Of a stretch of DNA of 64,000 nucleotides, positions 8,558-16,995 are shown piece after piece (position 1 is the stretch's first letter; the number at the start of each line of letters is the position of its first letter). Both the position numbers and the translations under genes were made by a program. The notes beneath the pieces were generated by a model. It saw only the letters and a list, made by a program, of their open reading frames with translations. It was not told the origin of the DNA and did not search any database. This stretch comes from Candidatus Aenigmatarchaeota archaeon. GTDB lineage: Archaea; Aenigmatarchaeota; Aenigmatarchaeia; GW2011-AR5. The stretch spans positions 1-64,000 of the forward strand of contig JACQID010000006.1 of the NCBI GenBank assembly GCA_016198685.1, written 5' to 3'.

Positions 8558-9049
8558 ATGCATTTTCTGGCCATAGAGGCAGCTCCCCATATAAAAGAAA
8601 AAATGATGTACATTCAAGAACGCCTCATAGAACTGCCAGGCGTTGTAGCCGTGAAAGAACCCCGCTTTATACTGGCACGTTTGAAGGAAGAAAAACATAT
8701 CCAAGAAAGGCTCAAAAAAGCTGTCGCTGATTTCTGTTCATTTAATATAGACGTGAAAGGCATAGGCGTATTCCCGCATCATCGACACGTAAAATCCGTA
8801 TGGGCAGGAGCACCGGCTCTAAAAAATCTGCAAGCCGCTATTGAGCAAGAGTTCGGCCCGCTAGCGCTGCCCGTTCATTCCGTTATAGCCGGAGTAAAGA
8901 ACGGAAAAGTTAGGGAAGATGTGCTGAAACATGTAAGACAACTTGAAAACCATAGCTTTGGTTCCATGAAGGTAGACATAATAAACATACTGGTCCGGCA
9001 TAATGCCGAAGAGCCGTGGAGAGCAGAAGGTTTCGTGAGGCTTGAGTGA
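8558..9049 (+). CDS. 2H phosphoesterase (ThpR/LigT-like) with degraded active site
   Basis: 163 residues that align by eye with archaeal RNA 2',3'-cyclic phosphodiesterase along their length: 'VKGIGVFPHHRHVKSVWAG' in the middle and 'FGSMKVDIINIL' near the end. The two catalytic HxTx motifs are lost: the first reads RFIL and the second HSVI. If it folds like ThpR it is probably inactive as a phosphodiesterase and may only bind RNA. The stop overlaps, by one base, the start of a broken canonical thpR copy. Confidence 0.75.
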   Translation: MHFLAIEAAPHIKEKMMYIQERLIELPGVVAVKEPRFILARLKEEKHIQERLKKAVADFCSFNIDVKGIGVFPHHRHVKSVWAGAPALKNLQAAIEQEFGPLALPVHSVIAGVKNGKVREDVLKHVRQLENHSFGSMKVDIINILVRHNAEEPWRAEGFVRLE

Positions 9050-9269
9050 TGCGGCTTTTTGTCGCAGTCGACTTGGATGAAAAGATAAAAGAAGAACTGG
9101 CAGTTCATGACATCCCTCATGCGACGATTGCCCCTCAAGCAAACCGGATTCTAGGCTCCTTGACATAACTTCACGGTATAAGAATGCTTCATTCGGAGTC
9201 ATGCATGTGAAATCCGTGAAGCTCAAAAACTCGATTATTGGTCTGGCGGACCCGTATATTCTGGCATAG
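9049..9269 (+). pseudogene. Remnant of RNA 2',3'-cyclic phosphodiesterase gene (thpR)
   Basis: Not in the ORF track. From the ATG at 9049 the frame reads a canonical ThpR N-terminus 'MRLFVAVDLDEKIKEEL', then jumps to 'HDIPHATIAPQANRIL', which is the second HxTx region, so about 100 codons including the first motif are missing. A stop at 9166-9168 closes the frame, but a shift restores the expected C-terminus 'SFGVMHVKSVKLKNSIIGL' up to a TAG at 9267-9269. It is therefore an internal deletion plus a frameshift. Confidence 0.72.
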
Positions 9270-9345
9270 CATCCTTTGACTTGGCATAACTTCACAAAGG
9301 CTTCACAAAACCTTCACATGAATTCATTTGTTTCACGGCTGTGAA
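9165..9345. repeat. Small secondary cluster of TTCACG-like words
   Basis: Between and within the thpR remnant and the next gene are further copies: aacttcacgg (9166), ccgtgaagc (9214), then aacttcacaaaggcttcacaaaaccttcacatgaa (9289-9320) and tttcacggctgtgaa (9331-9345). They are looser than the 7.4-7.9 kb clusters. Confidence 0.6.
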
Positions 9346-9663
9346 TTAGCCGCTCTTACGGACGTGCCATATCACTTTTCCTGTTATTTCATCTCTCTTC
9401 ACAGGGCCGAATTGCCGGCTATCCGTGCCGATCGGGTTATCGCTAAGAACGAAATATTCGCCGTCTTTGATCAGGCCTGGCACGGTGTTTTGTCCCGGGG
9501 CCGCGGCTATGCGCTTCAGCATGCTCTGGCCGCCCTTGTTTATTACCACCGTATCCCCAACAGAAAGGGCAGCAGTTTTTGTAAGGACGACAACATAATC
9601 GCCGTCACGATAAAACGGTTCCATGCTCCTGCCCTGCACAGCAAACCTTCGCAGGAAGAACAT
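9346..9663 (-). CDS. S26-family peptidase, SodX-like (candidate Ni-SOD maturation protease)
   Basis: 105 residues with the signal-peptidase-I active-site pattern: Ser13 in 'GRSMEPFYRDGD', Lys50 in 'MLKRIAA', and the box 'VLSDNPIGTDSRQFGPV'. No membrane anchor precedes the serine, unlike ordinary signal peptidases. The short soluble form is that of the nickel-superoxide-dismutase maturation protease, and a Ni-SOD gene lies 2.6 kb away. That functional link is inference. The gene lies 3 bases upstream of no other gene on its own strand except pfpI, whose stop is at 9667, so the two form an operon with pfpI first. Confidence 0.75.
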   Translation of the reverse strand: MFFLRRFAVQGRSMEPFYRDGDYVVVLTKTAALSVGDTVVINKGGQSMLKRIAAAPGQNTVPGLIKDGEYFVLSDNPIGTDSRQFGPVKRDEITGKVIWHVRKSG

Positions 9664-9666
9664 TTT

Positions 9667-10170
9667 TTACCCCTCCAAATACCTAACTATCTCTCTGCAA
9701 AAATCCGGCAAATCGGCCGGTTTTCGCGAAGTTATGAGGTTATTATCAACTACCACCGATTCATCCGTGTACGCCGCCCCTGCATTTATCACATCATCCT
9801 TTATCGCAGGCGCGCACGTGACCTTCCTGCCCTTCAGGATACCTGCAGATATCAAGACCTGAGGACCGTGGCATATGGAAGCTATCAATTTTTTTTCATC
9901 ATCAGCCGACTTGACCAGATCAAGAATTGCCTTAAGCTGCCTGAGCTTGTCAGGCGCCCAGCCACCTGGTATTATCAACACATCAAAAGTCGCGCCGAAG
10001 TCCTCAATAGTCCCGTCGGATTTTATCGGCACGCCGTGCTTTCCCGTGTACACGGCCTCGCCCAGCCCGGCAACTTTCACATCGCCCCCGGCTTCCTGAA
10101 GCCTGTAATATGGATAAAGCAGCTCACTGTCCTCGAAACTATCTGCCGCAAGAATGAGGATTTTTTTCAT
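9667..10170 (-). CDS. DJ-1/PfpI family protein
   Basis: 167 residues spanning one DJ-1/PfpI domain. The nucleophile elbow 'ASICHGPQVL' places Cys100 before His101, 'LLYPYYRLQEAG' carries the early acidic/helix region and 'LIIPGGWAPD' is the oxyanion-side loop. Members act as intracellular peptidases, deglycases or stress chaperones. The next gene on the strand is the S26 peptidase, three bases downstream. Confidence 0.9.
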   Translation of the reverse strand: MKKILILAADSFEDSELLYPYYRLQEAGGDVKVAGLGEAVYTGKHGVPIKSDGTIEDFGATFDVLIIPGGWAPDKLRQLKAILDLVKSADDEKKLIASICHGPQVLISAGILKGRKVTCAPAIKDDVINAGAAYTDESVVVDNNLITSRKPADLPDFCREIVRYLEG

Positions 10171-10248
10171 ATTATATATGTACGTCGAAGTTATAAATTA
10201 GTTTCATAAAGAGAAGCCATTTAATTGTCCGCCTCATATATAATACTC

Positions 10249-10626
10249 ATGGAATTGCTAAAAATAGACAGCGTCATGTTTAGAGTAAGCAATCTTGATG
10301 AGGCTGCCAAGTTCTATCAGGAAGTTTTAGGCCTGAAAAAGGCATGGCGGGACTCTCAGAATGCCATGATGGGATTTATTTTTCCCGAAAGCGATTCAGA
10401 GATCGTCATTCACAGCAATTCTGATATACCCACTCCTGCATTCAGCTTTCTTGTGAAGGATGTAGAAAATTTTTGCAGGGATTACCGCAAAACCGGAAAT
10501 AAAATCCTGACAGAGCCCTTTGAAGTAAGGACGGGAAAGTTTGCCATAGTCTCGGATCCCGACGGCAACGCCATCCCTATAATAGATCTTAGTAAATTCG
10601 GCGGCCACCCGAGATATGACTATTAA
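10249..10626 (+). CDS. Glyoxalase/VOC-fold protein
   Basis: The ORF track begins at a TTG (10225), but the ATG at 10249 gives the usual start 'MELLKIDSVMFRVSNLDEAA' and lies about 25 bases after a TATA-like catatataa, as in a leaderless transcript. About 125 residues with the VOC beta-alpha-beta-beta-beta pattern ('AKFYQEVLGLK', then 'FAIVSDPDGNAIPIID'). It is probably a metal-dependent lyase or dioxygenase relative; the substrate is unknown. Confidence 0.85.
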   Translation: MELLKIDSVMFRVSNLDEAAKFYQEVLGLKKAWRDSQNAMMGFIFPESDSEIVIHSNSDIPTPAFSFLVKDVENFCRDYRKTGNKILTEPFEVRTGKFAIVSDPDGNAIPIIDLSKFGGHPRYDY

Positions 10627-10698
10627 CAACAGACGACAAAATCAACCGTATCGAATAATTCACGACTCGTAGGCAGCCCTTGTTTTTCCGGAGGCGCT

Positions 10699-11334
10699 TC
10701 ACAGCTTCGTTTCCTCGCCACTCAGGTAATTAGCAAGCGTCAAACGGTGCTGTACAGACCCGCGGTCTCTGGGGGTTTCGCCAACTGCCCTGCATAGATA
10801 AGGAAAATATTTTTGCGGGAACGTGCCATCTCTTATAGCATCCGGCCGATCGGGAAATCTATATCCTTCACGATAAACATTTTCGCCATCCCTTAAATCG
10901 TGCCCGGATCCATATAACACATTATGCTCCGATCTCATTGATAATTCAAACCCTTGTATTGCTAAATCGCGGTTCGCCCCTGTGAGTCTCTGATTATCCA
11001 CCAAACTTAGCATAACAACGCTAATCCAGTCGGGATTTTCCGTCACTAATCTATATTGCGTGTCGCCTTGTGCGGTTATAAGACCGTATTTCAATCGGCG
11101 ACCATCAACATGAGTCTTGTTGTCAGCACTAACCCACAACTGGCTCGTCGGCTCGCCACGTTTGTCAAACGCCGCATATACGGCCCACGGATGCTCTAAA
11201 CTACTAACAGTATTATTAATATCACGGGCAACTTCCCCAGAAACGTGGCTGCTTACGTTCAAAACCACATCCGGCCCGCCTATGCCATCCGGTAAAATTA
11301 TTTTATTTCTTATACCATACGACATATTCATCAT
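10699..11334 (-). CDS. Orphan protein, paralogue of the upstream gene
   Basis: 211 residues, no known family. It shares with the gene at 11331 the motif 'I(Q/D)GFEL(S/Q)MR' followed some 20 residues later by a Phe-Pro/Arg-rich stretch ending in 'YF', so the two are tandem paralogues. It overlaps the upstream gene by four bases (ATGA). No signal peptide or membrane segment is seen. Confidence 0.65.
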   Translation of the reverse strand: MMNMSYGIRNKIILPDGIGGPDVVLNVSSHVSGEVARDINNTVSSLEHPWAVYAAFDKRGEPTSQLWVSADNKTHVDGRRLKYGLITAQGDTQYRLVTENPDWISVVMLSLVDNQRLTGANRDLAIQGFELSMRSEHNVLYGSGHDLRDGENVYREGYRFPDRPDAIRDGTFPQKYFPYLCRAVGETPRDRGSVQHRLTLANYLSGEETKL

Positions 11335-12236
11335 CCTCTTTTTTGCGCAGGAGGAAGCAGTATTGCGCCGCCGCTCTGCCGCTCATAGAACGGAGATTGC
11401 CGGCCCCTGTTATCCAGTTGTTTGTTATCACGACCCGGCGAACCGAGCTCATGCCCATCCAAAGCGCCTGTCACCAATCTCACGGCATTAAAGTACCTTC
11501 CCGGCGCCCTGCGTATTGTGTTCGGATACGGGAAGGCAAACGGATTAAACTCATAACGTGGGTACGAACCGTCCATTCTCATTTGCAATTCAAAACCATC
11601 TATGATATATTTGCGTTCTCCGTCAGGCAACTCAAATTGATGTCCTTGGCTTTCTGCAAACAACTTTATAGGCACATAACCAAGCGTCTTATCTAACCAA
11701 TTTCCGGCATTAGGAATGTCTGCACTAGATGGCGATCTGTCATACGTTTTTTCAGAACCTGGCACTGCTTTCGTAATTCTATCATCCGGTGATGCATACG
11801 GTTGCTGGAGATCGGAACGATTTCTAGGACCTGACAGCGCCGTGTAATTTGGAATACTTACATTCCTGTTATAGAAACCGCGAAACCCAACATCGGGATC
11901 TAACTCTTCATGAAAAACATTCAACATTCCACCATCTCTACTACGCTGAACAGAAATTACCATAGGCACGTCGGTCGGTCTTCCAACCATATCATAACTC
12001 ATGCCCAAAGCTGCGATATAACGATTTCCGTGACCATCATTACTAATGGGCACGTTACTTCCTACATACCGTTCTATATAATCACGTGCTCCTGATGTAA
12101 GAAATTCTGTAACATCTGTTATCAGACCCGTTGTTCTAAACCCTGGCCTCAATGCAAATTTGGGTCTGTCGGTTGCACCGGGAATGATACTTCCTCGCAT
12201 GTATTGATTATCGCCTGTACCGCCTTGCAATACCAT
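11331..12236 (-). CDS. Orphan protein, first gene of a paralogous pair
   Basis: 301 residues of unknown function. The C-terminal third carries 'YIIDGFELQMRMDG' and 'FNAVRLVTGALDGHELGS', related to the neighbour at 10699. The N-terminal half is rich in Arg, Asp and Gly without recognisable motifs. A TATA-like tatttaaat lies just upstream of the ATG on the minus strand, indicating that the pair is transcribed from here. Confidence 0.65.
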   Translation of the reverse strand: MVLQGGTGDNQYMRGSIIPGATDRPKFALRPGFRTTGLITDVTEFLTSGARDYIERYVGSNVPISNDGHGNRYIAALGMSYDMVGRPTDVPMVISVQRSRDGGMLNVFHEELDPDVGFRGFYNRNVSIPNYTALSGPRNRSDLQQPYASPDDRITKAVPGSEKTYDRSPSSADIPNAGNWLDKTLGYVPIKLFAESQGHQFELPDGERKYIIDGFELQMRMDGSYPRYEFNPFAFPYPNTIRRAPGRYFNAVRLVTGALDGHELGSPGRDNKQLDNRGRQSPFYERQSGGAILLPPAQKRG

Positions 12237-12272
12237 AGTCTTTTGATTGACAGAAAACTATTTAAATCTTTA

Positions 12273-12770
12273 CTAAACAGTGACAATTCCCTTCTTGGAA
12301 ACCGGATAAACCGTCTCCCGTTCCGTGGGATAAGGCGCCTTGAACCTTGCCGTGCCCATGCCTTTGGCTTCCCAGAATATTTCCGCGACCTTGTTCACGG
12401 ATTCCAGAAGCTCGTCTGCCGCCTTTACGTCGGCTTCCTGCCGCGCTTTTGAAGCGAGTTTCAGGGTCTTCCAAACCAGATCGTGCAGGTTGGGATATTT
12501 CTGGATGTGCTCGGGCTTGAAATAGTCACCCCACAACACGCGAATCTCGTGCTTGCAAATCTCGGCGTGCTGCTCCTTCACCGCGGTGAAACGGGCGACC
12601 TTGTGCGCATCGTCCTTGTTCTCGTTTATCAGCGTGACCATGCGTATGACCGTGTGCGCGGCCATCTGCGCAATATGAGGATCATATATGCCACAAGGAA
12701 TGTCGCAGTGCGCGCTTGCCTTCGCAGCAGGCACTATTCTATCAAGTATTTTCATGATCGCGTATTTCAT
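12273..12770 (-). CDS. sodN: Nickel superoxide dismutase precursor
   Basis: 165 residues. A 20-residue leader ending 'AAKASA' is followed by 'HCDIPCGIYDPHIAQ', the Ni-hook in which the mature N-terminal His, Cys2 and Cys6 bind nickel and which must be exposed by proteolysis. The rest is the four-helix bundle seen in NiSOD ('HTVIRMVTLI', 'EQHAEICKHEIRVLW', 'LHDLVWKTLKLASKA'). It converts superoxide to oxygen and peroxide. Best-known members are from Streptomyces and cyanobacteria. No adjacent maturase; the S26 peptidase at 9346 is the candidate. Confidence 0.92.
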   Translation of the reverse strand: MKYAIMKILDRIVPAAKASAHCDIPCGIYDPHIAQMAAHTVIRMVTLINENKDDAHKVARFTAVKEQHAEICKHEIRVLWGDYFKPEHIQKYPNLHDLVWKTLKLASKARQEADVKAADELLESVNKVAEIFWEAKGMGTARFKAPYPTERETVYPVSKKGIVTV

Positions 12771-12830
12771 ATAACCACCTGATTATTTTTCTCTTGAAGT
12801 CTTTTATTTCTATCTTGACTATTATGGAAG

Positions 12831-13772
12831 ATGCCTAAAGCAGATAGAGGTTTCTTTCTGGGTGCGGATTGCGGCGCCACCAAGGCTACAGTAGTCATTA
12901 TAGATAGCAAAGGCGAGATAGTTTCTCTTGCCGAAGGTCCCGGAACAACCCATGAGACGCTCGAAAGCAAAGAATTCTGGGCAGGCATGGTAAAGGTAAT
13001 ATCGCAGGCCCTGCATGGATGCCGCGGGAAGATAAAATATGCCTGCTTTGGCATGGCTGGAATTGACACTGCAAACGATATGCGAGCGGCCAAACACTGG
13101 ATGAGCAAATCCGGGATGGAAGCTCTGCTCAAGTGCCCCATAGATATATTCAATGATATACAGATTGTTCTACCCGCAATAGGCGTAACTGAGGGCGTAG
13201 TTGCGATAGCCGGGACAGGCTCGGCATTTTATGGCGTCAGGAACGGCAAAAACGCAAAAGCAGGCGGACTTGATTGTGTGCTTACAGATGAAGGAAGCGC
13301 CTATGATATTGGGGTTACAGCTCTCCGTGCGGCAGTACGCTCATGGGATGGTCGCGGCCATAAAACGATGCTTGAAAGAATGGTTTTTGCCAAGACTGGG
13401 GCAAGCAACGGGTTTGAGCTCAAAGACAAGATGCATGGAAGTTCCAAATCCGTCATTGCATCGTTTGCCAAGCTTGTTTCCGAAGCTGAAGCTAAAGGAG
13501 ACAACGTTGCGAAAAAAATACTGGATTCCGCCGGCACAGAGTGCGTCATGGGAATAAATGCTGTCATAAAGAGGCTTAATTTCAGCGGCAGCTTCGACAT
13601 TGCCCTGACGGGTAAGCTTTTCTCAAAAGGAGTGCTTAATGAAAGAGTGAGGGCAAATCTTGACCAGAATCATCCTCAAGTCAAAATACGCATCGTAAAA
13701 GAGCCTGCAATAGGTGCGGCAAAGCTAGCCATGGATCTTTCGAAACAGAATAAAGCAAGGAAAAAACCCTAA
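12831..13772 (+). CDS. BadF/BadG-type ATPase, N-acetylglucosamine kinase-like
   Basis: 313 residues of the ASKHA fold. Phosphate-1 motif 'GADCGATKATVVI' at about 11-23, adenosine/phosphate-2 'GVVAIAGTGSAFYGV', and 'GGLDCVLTDEGSAYDIG', which resembles the GGWGxxLGDEGSGxxIG motif of GlcNAc kinases. It probably phosphorylates an amino sugar. The Trp and Gly changes within that motif make the substrate uncertain. Confidence 0.82.
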   Translation: MPKADRGFFLGADCGATKATVVIIDSKGEIVSLAEGPGTTHETLESKEFWAGMVKVISQALHGCRGKIKYACFGMAGIDTANDMRAAKHWMSKSGMEALLKCPIDIFNDIQIVLPAIGVTEGVVAIAGTGSAFYGVRNGKNAKAGGLDCVLTDEGSAYDIGVTALRAAVRSWDGRGHKTMLERMVFAKTGASNGFELKDKMHGSSKSVIASFAKLVSEAEAKGDNVAKKILDSAGTECVMGINAVIKRLNFSGSFDIALTGKLFSKGVLNERVRANLDQNHPQVKIRIVKEPAIGAAKLAMDLSKQNKARKKP

Positions 13773-13792
13773 CAAACCGAAAACCGTATATA

Positions 13793-15967
13793 GTGGACGG
13801 GTTAAGGATGTATATGTCTTATCATAAAGTATTGATTGCAGTCGCGCTTATTGCCCTTGTAGTAATTGCAGCAGCTCCAAAATCGTCTGATGCTAATGGT
13901 CTTAAGAAATTCTCCTCGATTGAAGAATTAACAAGCTTCCTTGAAGAAAGGGGAACTGATTCCACAATGCTTTATGACAGGGCTGCTGCTGAAAGCATTG
14001 CTCCTGCATCTCAGGATGCCAAAACTTCAGCTGCAGATTATTCGTCAACTAATGTGCAAGTACAAGACGTTGATGAGGCCGACATAGTCAAGAACGATGG
14101 CAAGTATATTTACTCGGTTTCCGGAACCAGGCTTTTCATAACAGAAGCATACCCTCCTGAAGATATGAAATTGGTTTCCACGATAGAATTCGCCAACGCA
14201 TCGGCGCAGGAAATTTATGTCATCGGTGACAGGCTCGTAGTCTTCGGCAACAGCTACGAGCCGCACCCATTTCCTGCGATGGATATTGACACGAAAATCG
14301 GCATCATAGCGCCTTTGTACCAGAAGTCGTTCATCAATGTCTATGACATATCCGACCGGGCGAATCCCGTCCTCAAAAGAAACCACGTATTGGATGGATA
14401 CTACGCGAAGTCCAGAATGACCGACGGCTACGTTTATGCAATAATCAACGTGCCGGCAAACGGCAAAGAGGTTCCCGTCTTCAGCCCGCAGCAGGAAGCG
14501 TTCCCTGAAATATATTACTTTGATGTGCCGGATTATTCGTACACATACACGAACATAATTTCCTTCGACCCCCAAGCCGATGAGGGCATGGATAATCAGG
14601 TTTATCTTACAGGCTATTCCACTGCCCTATATGTTTCACAAGATAACATCTATATCGGTTATCAAAAACAGCTTGAGTCGAACTATGTACTGAAGCGTAC
14701 AGTAAATGAAATAATCATACCGTCAGTCGATAGCGAAACGGGTACAAAGGTCAGGCAAATAATGGATTCTGATATGCCTGACTATGAAAAGGAATATACA
14801 GTTCAGAACGCGATTGAAAACTGGACTAATTCGCTCACTCAAGAAGAGCAGAAAAATCTAGCGGAAAAGGCCATGGCAATTTACCGCGATGCATTTATGG
14901 AGTCTCAAAAAACCGTAATTCACAGAATATCGATAGACAATGGCAATATTCAATATGCGGCCAACGGCGAAGTTCCCGGCATGCCGCTCAATCAGTTTTC
15001 AATGGACGAGCATGACGGCTACTTCAGGATAGCCACGACGACAAACAACTTCTGGGGAGGCTGGGGATTCGGGGGCATAGCAGTCAGATCTACCGAAGTT
15101 GTTTCAAGCACAGGCGGTAGCTCAGGCATTGCATCTACAGAAACCGCAAGTTCGCCCGTCATGAAAACTACTGAAGATACCATCGAAAGCGGCGTAGAGG
15201 AGCCTGTCCAAGAACTTCTGCCAGATCGATTGCCTCGAGACAGCAGCAAGAATAATGTGTACGTGCTTGATATGGGCATGAACGTAGTCGGAAAGATCGA
15301 AGGTCTTGCCGAGGGCGAAACCATTCATTCTGCAAGGTTCATGGGAGACCGCGCTTATCTTGTGACATTCAGGCAGACCGATCCGCTCTTTGCAATCGAC
15401 CTCAGCGAGCCTGCGAACCCAAAAGTTCTCGGTGAATTGAAGGTGCCCGGAGTCTCTCAGTATCTCCATCCTTACGGCGAGAATTATCTCATAGGTATTG
15501 GACATGACGCCACAGATGAAGGAAGGCTCATGGGTCTGAAGCTCTCGCTATTTGACATTTCAGATATGAGCAATCCGAAGGAAGTGTCCACGCAAATACT
15601 AGGAGACAAAGGATCATTCTCCTATGCTACATACGACCACAAGGCATTCCTGTTCAGCGCCGGCAAGGGTCTTCTTGTCATTCCGGTCTACCTCACGGAA
15701 AGTGATTACAAATACGTGTGGCAGGGTGCGTATGTCTTCGCTGTAAGCGAAGCAGGGTTTGAACTCAAAGGCAAGATAGCACACCAGTATAACGGCACCG
15801 AATACGATTATTATCAATCCGAGGATTCAGTCAACCGTGCCTTATACATGGACAATGCATTGTATACGCTCTCCCAGAGCGAGATAAAGGCCACGGATTT
15901 AACAACAATGGAAGAAATCAACAGCCTGAAACTACCCGTCGATCGGCCAGTTTATTACATCATGTAA
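13793..15967 (+). CDS. Secreted beta-propeller domain protein
   Basis: 724 residues. An N-terminal signal/anchor helix ('VLIAVALIALVVIAAAP') is followed by 'YSSTNVQVQDVDEADIVKND', the hallmark of the secreted beta-propeller family (PF09826), and then repeated 'VYDISD...ANPVL', 'AIDLSEPANPKVLGELKV' and 'LFDISDMSNPKEV' blades. A Ser/Thr/Glu-rich linker occurs near 430-480. It is expected on the outer face of the membrane. Later ATGs at 13808 or 13814 are likelier starts. Function unknown. Confidence 0.88.
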   Translation: MDGLRMYMSYHKVLIAVALIALVVIAAAPKSSDANGLKKFSSIEELTSFLEERGTDSTMLYDRAAAESIAPASQDAKTSAADYSSTNVQVQDVDEADIVKNDGKYIYSVSGTRLFITEAYPPEDMKLVSTIEFANASAQEIYVIGDRLVVFGNSYEPHPFPAMDIDTKIGIIAPLYQKSFINVYDISDRANPVLKRNHVLDGYYAKSRMTDGYVYAIINVPANGKEVPVFSPQQEAFPEIYYFDVPDYSYTYTNIISFDPQADEGMDNQVYLTGYSTALYVSQDNIYIGYQKQLESNYVLKRTVNEIIIPSVDSETGTKVRQIMDSDMPDYEKEYTVQNAIENWTNSLTQEEQKNLAEKAMAIYRDAFMESQKTVIHRISIDNGNIQYAANGEVPGMPLNQFSMDEHDGYFRIATTTNNFWGGWGFGGIAVRSTEVVSSTGGSSGIASTETASSPVMKTTEDTIESGVEEPVQELLPDRLPRDSSKNNVYVLDMGMNVVGKIEGLAEGETIHSARFMGDRAYLVTFRQTDPLFAIDLSEPANPKVLGELKVPGVSQYLHPYGENYLIGIGHDATDEGRLMGLKLSLFDISDMSNPKEVSTQILGDKGSFSYATYDHKAFLFSAGKGLLVIPVYLTESDYKYVWQGAYVFAVSEAGFELKGKIAHQYNGTEYDYYQSEDSVNRALYMDNALYTLSQSEIKATDLTTMEEINSLKLPVDRPVYYIM

Positions 15968-16004
15968 GGCAGGCTCTGGATAACTTTATATCCCAGATGA
16001 GAGA

Positions 16005-16394
16005 ATGATTATTATGAAACTTCTTGTGCCACTGCTGCTTGGCATTGTACTTGTGACAGGGTGCGCCGCCGGCAATTCAAGCTCTGAGACCACGACAACC
16101 ACCGTATCGTCAGGCAGCGATATCAAAGAATTTGAAATGACGGCCAAGCAGTTCGAGTTTGTGCCTTCCACAATCACTGTCAATGAAGGCGATACAGTCC
16201 GCCTTCGCATAACCAGTACAGACGTTGACCACGGTTTTTCCATTCCTGCGTTCGCTGTGAATGCTCAGTTGTCCGTCGGCGAGACTAAAGATATAGAATT
16301 CGTTGCCGACAAAAAAGGAACCTACACTTTTGCATGCAGCGTCATGTGCGGTTCAGGCCACAGCGGCATGAAAGGCACGCTCGTTGTAGAATAA
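16005..16394 (+). CDS. Lipoprotein cupredoxin with CuA-type site (COX2-like)
   Basis: 129 residues. A short signal with lipobox-like 'LVTGC' is followed by a Ser/Thr linker and one cupredoxin domain. The ligand set of cytochrome oxidase CuA is visible: His in 'DVDHGFSIP', then 'CSVMCGSGHSGMKG' with two Cys, a His and a Met. It therefore probably holds a binuclear copper centre at the cell surface. No oxidase subunit I is encoded in the window; it could be an electron carrier or copper shuttle. Confidence 0.88.
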   Translation: MIIMKLLVPLLLGIVLVTGCAAGNSSSETTTTTVSSGSDIKEFEMTAKQFEFVPSTITVNEGDTVRLRITSTDVDHGFSIPAFAVNAQLSVGETKDIEFVADKKGTYTFACSVMCGSGHSGMKGTLVVE

Positions 16395-16396
16395 AT

Positions 16397-16573
16397 TCAT
16401 GGGTTTTCTTGTCTAAGTATTTTTGTTCCAATTATTGTCGCGTATTCCGGCATGAATAAGTAAATCAATGGCGTGGCGTTTTTTAATTGCACTTCATAAC
16501 CTCGCACGGGTTTTAATTTTGTGCTTATATCCAATTTGTCGCGTGAGTTGTTAAAACGATAAGAACATTTCAC
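16397..16573 (-). other. Possible short coding frame (GTG start) or gene fragment
   Basis: Below the ORF-track size cut. On the minus strand GTG at 16573 opens 58 codons ('KLKPVRGYEVQLKNATPLIY') to a TGA at 16397-16399, with a stop just upstream. It fills part of the 237-base spacer between the cupredoxin and the next minus-strand gene. It may be a real small protein or the tail of a decayed gene. Confidence 0.25.
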
Positions 16574-16631
16574 ATCAAAAGGAATTTCTTAGGCCCCTAC
16601 CTTTATGCTTGTCCGGATTACTGTATTTTTA

Positions 16632-16946
16632 TTAGGTCTGTGCATCATATTCGCCCCATGATAAGTAGTCGTTACTTTGTACGCGTGTGTTATTAAGGCC
16701 CGGACTTGCCGCCATATTTACAGCTTGTACGATAAGTTCATATTGCCTGTCCATATCGTCAAAAACAGATTCATAAGCTCTCTTAGGCAGAACGTCGATG
16801 ATTTTGATATCGCATCTGCCTCTTGCCGAAGGTCCCATTTTCAAGTCAAAATGAGCACTTATTGTCACTTTTTGAGGCATGCCATCGTATATAACCGTAG
16901 TTTTGACTTCAATATAGCCGTCTGACGTATAATTAACCGGAAACAT
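16632..16946 (-). CDS. Hypothetical protein
   Basis: 104 residues, no recognised family. The sequence alternates hydrophobic and polar residues ('GYIEVKTTVIYDGMPQKVTI'), suggesting a beta-rich N-terminal half, then a helical stretch 'VFDDMDRQYELIVQAVNMAA'. It is divergent from the gene at 16996 across a 49-base promoter spacer. Confidence 0.55.
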   Translation of the reverse strand: MFPVNYTSDGYIEVKTTVIYDGMPQKVTISAHFDLKMGPSARGRCDIKIIDVLPKRAYESVFDDMDRQYELIVQAVNMAASPGLNNTRVQSNDYLSWGEYDAQT

Positions 16947-16995
16947 CGAAAAAATAACATAAAAATCAATTTAAGCCTTCCAGAACGTATTTATT

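Noticed and set aside
9328-10209. 293-codon plus-strand ORF
   Set aside because: It is antisense to the S26 peptidase and PfpI genes, which have clear active-site motifs; the ORF product has no coherent pattern.
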